A stretch of 64,000 nucleotides of DNA from Gordionus sp. m RMFG-2023. Lineage: Eukaryota; Nematomorpha; Gordioida; Chordodea; Parachordodidae. The stretch spans positions 50,114,569 to 50,178,568 of the forward strand of contig NC_088776.1 of NCBI RefSeq assembly GCF_954871325.1. The letters run 5' to 3'. Positions 59,636 through 64,000 of this stretch are shown here, one piece after another. How positions within the stretch are numbered: position 1 is the stretch's first letter; every line of letters begins with the position of its first letter. The position numbers were made by a program, and so were the translations under genes. Below the pieces are notes generated by a model. The model was not told the DNA's origin. It worked only from the letters and a program-made list of their open reading frames with translations, and did not search any database.

Positions 59636-62392
59636 TCTATTTTCCTTTTGGGATAAAGATTCTAAACGCGAGTCCAGTCAATATATAAAGATCTTACCTG
59701 TTCATTTTCATTATACCAAAGCATATGCCTTATTTATGTTAGTAGATAAGAGAATGATGGTCGAGATTGTTATGATTTATATATGCAGTTCATATTCATG
59801 CAAAATATTGTATTAAACTATATTGTAGATAATTTCTATTATACACATTTAAAATTATATTGCCGAATTTGAACAAATATATATATTTAAGTACAAATGT
59901 GATATTAAATAAATGGATTTAATATTTGAGATACATTCTTTATTTAATGAAAGTAAAGTAGAATTATGTATACCGGTGATATTTTAAAAGCAGGTTAGAG
60001 TCCCTACAAAAATCTCTTTTAAATGCGACCTCCTCCTCTCAATTACGCACATAGAGGCGTATCCCGGATTTTCCTATGGGGAAGGGGGGGGCGTACTATT
60101 AAGCGAAATTTTTATCTATAAATTTTATTACTTATAATTTAATAGTCGTTTAAATAATTATTTGCTTTTACTTTTTTTTTCAAATTATTGTTGCATTTGT
60201 GGGTTGAAGTGGATTTTTATTGCTTAAAATGATATTTACGAGAACAGGCAATTCCCACTTGCCCATCCTTTGGTTAAGTCTACACTGATATATTTTAAGC
60301 GATCACATGTAAAACCTATCACCTCAATAATTCATAAAATAACGGACAGTTTTTTTTTATTGCATGAAAATATAAAACTCTAATATATTCATAGTTTGTG
60401 AGGATAGCCCATACAAAATCAATTTTAATAGATAAACTTTAAAAAAATATCAATTAATTTACAAAACCATTTTAATCGTAAAAATTAATTGAAATAAGAT
60501 ATCTATGTTATTTTATGATTCAAATTCGAACTAAGGGTTTGAAGGAATAGCGAAAATAGAGGAAATATTGAACTGATAAAATGAATTGTAAAAAAAGAGC
60601 CAGTCCTTAAATTATAATGTAGAAGAGAAAGAATGGGAGGGGGGGGAGGGGGGATAAAATAAAGAAATCGTTTATTTTCATTATATAATATAAATAATAT
60701 CCTTTATCCTTGAAAATGATATGCAATAAAAATAGAGTTATATTTTTTTCCTGCATTCAATTTTTAATCACCTTATTCCATATATTAATATTTTCCAGCT
60801 TCTCCCCAATTCTTATGCAGGCTCAAATAGAAACAGATATATACCCTAAAAGAAAAAGAAAATCGATAAAAGGGTACAAGATTTGGATATTACGTTACCT
60901 GTGATCAGACATCATCTAAGTTAATGGCCATATTACCACCCTAAAATAATAAATAAAATGAAATCCAAATCATCAAAATTAGCAACAAAAAAGAAATTCA
61001 AATTAAAGGTTGACGCTGTCCGGGAAATTTTTTTTCGGTTTACAAGTTGTCCGGCACAACCCGTAATTATTTTTTATGAAAGAACAACATAATTTGCCTA
61101 ATTACCAATTTTAAAACATTAATTTGCCTATTAATTAGATTTAAAAAACATTTTCAAAACTTCGGCTCGGCCCATAAAAATAAGGATATTTTTTGGTGGT
61201 ATTGATATTTTTTATCATATGTCTAAATTTTCGCAGCCACGTTTAATAATTTTTAGATTAGAGAAGAGTAAAATAGTTTAAAGATATTGCGCTATCTAGC
61301 GGGTGTAATTTTAATACTATATATTTATATAAATCATGATTTATTTAAACATGTTAGCATAATAAATAATAAATGCGAAATTTTGCATTTTTTCACTAGT
61401 AATAATTATTTTATGATTAATATCTTACAATTAAAATTACAAATATTAATTTTTTTATATATTGACAATCAAAACGCATTTTAAATTAGCATTACCATAA
61501 ATCTCCCACATAAATAAAATTTGTGAAAGAAATATTTATATGCCTAATTAATAAAATTGCTAATTCTGATCGTTATCAGTTTAAATTTTTGTGAAAGGAA
61601 AGTGATAATAAAAAAGGATATGCCTTTGTCAATACATCGGTACTACCATTTTACACCTGTTCCCTCAGTTTTTTGAACACCATATCTAAAAGTTAATATT
61701 GCCCATTTTACTAACAAGAACAGTTTCACATTTTATTTCAACTATGAAAAATAACAACACTGTAAATTCGATTACATCAAATTCTTTAAACCTCTTATTA
61801 ATAACTTTATAATAAAAATCTTTATGGAGGACAACCTTGCTAAGCATATTAGGCCTTATACTTAAAATTAAAAACCATTCATAGTTTTTTTTTAAATCAT
61901 TTTACAAAAATTTTAGTAGCACACTTTGTGTTTTATTTTTATTTTAAATATATATATAAAAAATTCTTTTTACCTTTATATTTTGGTAAACCATAATTAC
62001 CTGGGATAAATATCCTGGTCACGGCACCAATATCTTACTCCTAACTTTATTTAGCTTAACTTTTATTTTAACTTTTCTCGTAAATCAAGAATAATGTAAA
62101 AAAAAATAAACAAATTGTACTTAATTTTATTAAATTAATATCAAACATTTTATAATAAAAAATAAATATATCACAATATAATTCAATAATGAATCATCTT
62201 TTTCTCAGCGGAGAAAAATATATATTTTTCCAAAAATATTAATCATATTATTTTTTATTATAATATTATTTTATTTGGGTTGCCTTTAAAAATTATGCAT
62301 GCTACGACATGCCACCTCTTTGTGGGAAAGAGGCATTACCAGAAACATAAAAATATATTGTACATGGTATATAACAAAAAGTATATAAAACG
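59636..62392. other. Downstream of eag: 3' UTR and AT-rich DNA
   Basis: Holds the likely eag 3' UTR, a hAT scrap at about 60050-60290 (AGGCGTATCCCGGATTTTCC at the left, TTGCTTAAAATGATATTTAC inside and CCCATCCTTTGGTTAAG at the right, all resembling parts of the 28000 copy), a G-rich run near 60639, and a worn GGCCCGG-type relic at about 61010-61180. No other gene recognised. Confidence 0.45.
59908..59913 (+). terminator. Candidate poly(A) signal of eag
   Basis: AATAAA about 270 bases after the stop codon, in a suitable place for a short 3' UTR. Such hexamers are common in DNA this AT-rich, so the call rests on position only. Confidence 0.3.
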
Positions 62393-62830
62393 TTAACATG
62401 AAATTTTACCATATGGTCTCCGTGGAACCACCAGTGGAGCTAGTATCATTTCAGTCGTTTTTTCGACAGCGGTATTTCTCATTGTGCACAACACTTTTGG
62501 ATTATTGTGTTGAGCCTTCACCTGAGCTATATTCATTGAGCCCACCCTATTCATCATCCGCGAGATGGAGGCTGAGGAGTCATCTCTAATTATGGACGGT
62601 CTAATAATATTCTTCACAAACTCTCATGCTAATCATCTTGTTGTCGTCCTTTAAGTCTCAAACCCGTTGTCGTTGCTGCTTCCCAGGGGTTGATTCCATC
62701 GGACTGTAGCACTGAATCTTTATATGATCTTCTGATTGACAATTATAACACCGTCTCTTCCTTGAATCGGGGGCTCTGTTTCCCGTCCTTGGTTCCCCTC
62801 CGGGATATCAGCATTCATCTGTAAACCCAT
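62393..62830 (-). pseudogene. Gag-like zinc-knuckle remnant (broken), minus strand
   Basis: A patch of nearly balanced base composition in AT-rich DNA. The minus strand at about 62708-62752 encodes CYNCQSEDHIKIQC, a canonical CCHC (CX2CX4HX4C) knuckle, preceded by a basic run RKRR. It is followed by a separate open frame ending near 62393. A CCHC knuckle after a basic stretch is typical of retroelement gag or ORF1 proteins. The element family cannot be fixed and no terminal repeats were seen. A broken fossil copy; the + strand frame at 62398-62589 is its shadow. Confidence 0.5.
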
Positions 62831-64000
62831 ATATTTTAGGATGAGCGTTATTTGAAGGTAATGAATGACTGTCCAAATCTATGAGTTTTGACTTCGTATT
62901 CTTTAAAAAAACTTTAATAAAAGGCTTCCTTTTATAATTAAGGAATTTTACAAACAAATATCATTTCAAAACTTCTACAGTTTTTTTAAAAAAAATATAT
63001 AAAATATCAAGAAATAATTTTTTTTTAAAAAACCAACACAACTATAACTATTTATTTATTAATTAACAATTGTAAAAAAAATGTATGATGCATAAAAAAA
63101 ACTGGAAAGACTAAAACTTCTTTTTTTTCTTTTTCCGACAACAATTTAAATTTATTTTTAAAAAAATGTGCGATGTAGATAAAAAAAACTTGATTTATTT
63201 ATTATCTTCTCTGAATAATATTATAAATTAACATTTATCTTCCGTTCAGTAAAAAAAATGAATGGAACAACATCAATCCCCTTTTTATTGTCACTTTTCA
63301 TTTTTAGAAAAATTACAAAATGTTAAATATCGTAATTAACAATTTTATTAAGCACTCTCTGCAGACCAAATTACTGATATAATCAATGTTTTTACAGGAC
63401 CATAATATCATTATAATCAACTCAAACAAATGAGTTACTATGCAATAAATTATTTTATTATTTTTCCTTATTTACCTTCAATCAAAGGCAATCGAAAACT
63501 ATCATGTTATATAAAAATAAGAACCAATGTTGATGTTAAAACCCCCTTAACATATTATCCTGCCCATTCAATAACTGAGAGTAACATTTTAGACTAACTA
63601 GTCGCATAAGTTTACCCTCAGTCAAATTTATAAATCAACCTCATTTATAATTCTATTAAGTAATATATCGATTTAATTTTATTATTTAAAAATTAATAAG
63701 ACTGTCTAAATATTTATTAAATGAATACTTAAATATTAGATTAGATTAATACATATAAATTATATTTTCACTATGTCAGCTTGCAATCAAATTTTGTGTT
63801 AAAAATAGAATATCAATATCACTCACTAAATATTAATTTAACATTAACAGTTGAAACTTAATTGACTATTATTATTTAAGTTAACATATAACCCTAATTA
63901 AATAAATATAATCATTTATTAATTGAAAATAAAAAATTTAATATTGCAATTAGCCGTATTCAAAATGACTAATCATTGTATATTTATTTTTAAATTTTAG
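62831..64000. other. No feature recognised
   Basis: AT-rich DNA to the end of the window without coding segment, repeat structure or RNA gene that can be supported. Confidence 0.4.

Noticed and set aside
62398-62589. 63-codon plus-strand frame
   Set aside because: The opposite strand of the same block encodes a CCHC knuckle, so the minus strand is the better reading.

Overview
The window is AT-rich animal DNA (long A/T runs, short exons, very transposon-rich introns). Its one clear host gene is an ether-a-go-go (EAG, KCNH1/KCNH5-type) voltage-gated potassium channel on the + strand. I could trace the whole coding sequence: 13 exons from an ATG at 4783 to a stop at 59633-59635, with exon phases that agree throughout, giving about 1,010 residues. 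EAG channels with this layout (PAS-cap, PAS, S1-S6, C-linker, CNBHD, calmodulin-type segment, coiled coil) are metazoan. Protein and exon signatures resemble both insect and vertebrate EAG, so I can say invertebrate animal but not the phylum.

Layout: 1-4782 is upstream DNA with repeat debris. Exon 1 (4783-4864) encodes the PAS-cap. It is followed by a first intron of about 41.7 kb (4865-46574) that fills most of the window and holds nearly all of the mobile elements. Exons 2-9 are clustered at 46575-50801 (PAS, S1-S6, C-linker, first half of the CNBHD). A 4.8 kb intron with its own hAT element separates them from exons 10-13 (55611-59635: rest of CNBHD, calmodulin-type segment, Ser/Asn-rich tail with coiled coil, C-terminus). 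The stretch 59636-64000 has a candidate poly(A) signal, a small hAT-like scrap, and a gag-like zinc-knuckle remnant on the minus strand.

The mobile DNA is dominated by hAT transposons. Several copies have terminal inverted repeats and 8-bp target duplications that can be read directly: 17443-20286 (CCTAATAC), 28000-29362 (GTTTCATG), 40499-42360 (AAATAACA). A second layer is a large family of short GC-punctuated elements full of GGCCCGG/CCGGGCC. They have looked like simple low-complexity sequence, but many have hAT-like ends (CAGAGACCTGCAG or TAGTGATCTGCA) with 8-bp flanking duplications matching at 7 or 8 of 8 positions, so they are hAT-type MITEs. Other items are a 2.9 kb element with long inverted, internally repetitive arms around a retroelement-like coding remnant (42371-45289), an element with AGCGAAAC-type repeat arms (11329-13006), a LINE reverse transcriptase fossil (13600-14640), and a near-identical 0.78 kb tandem duplication (15683-17241).

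I found no tRNA, rRNA, CRISPR or second host gene that I can support.
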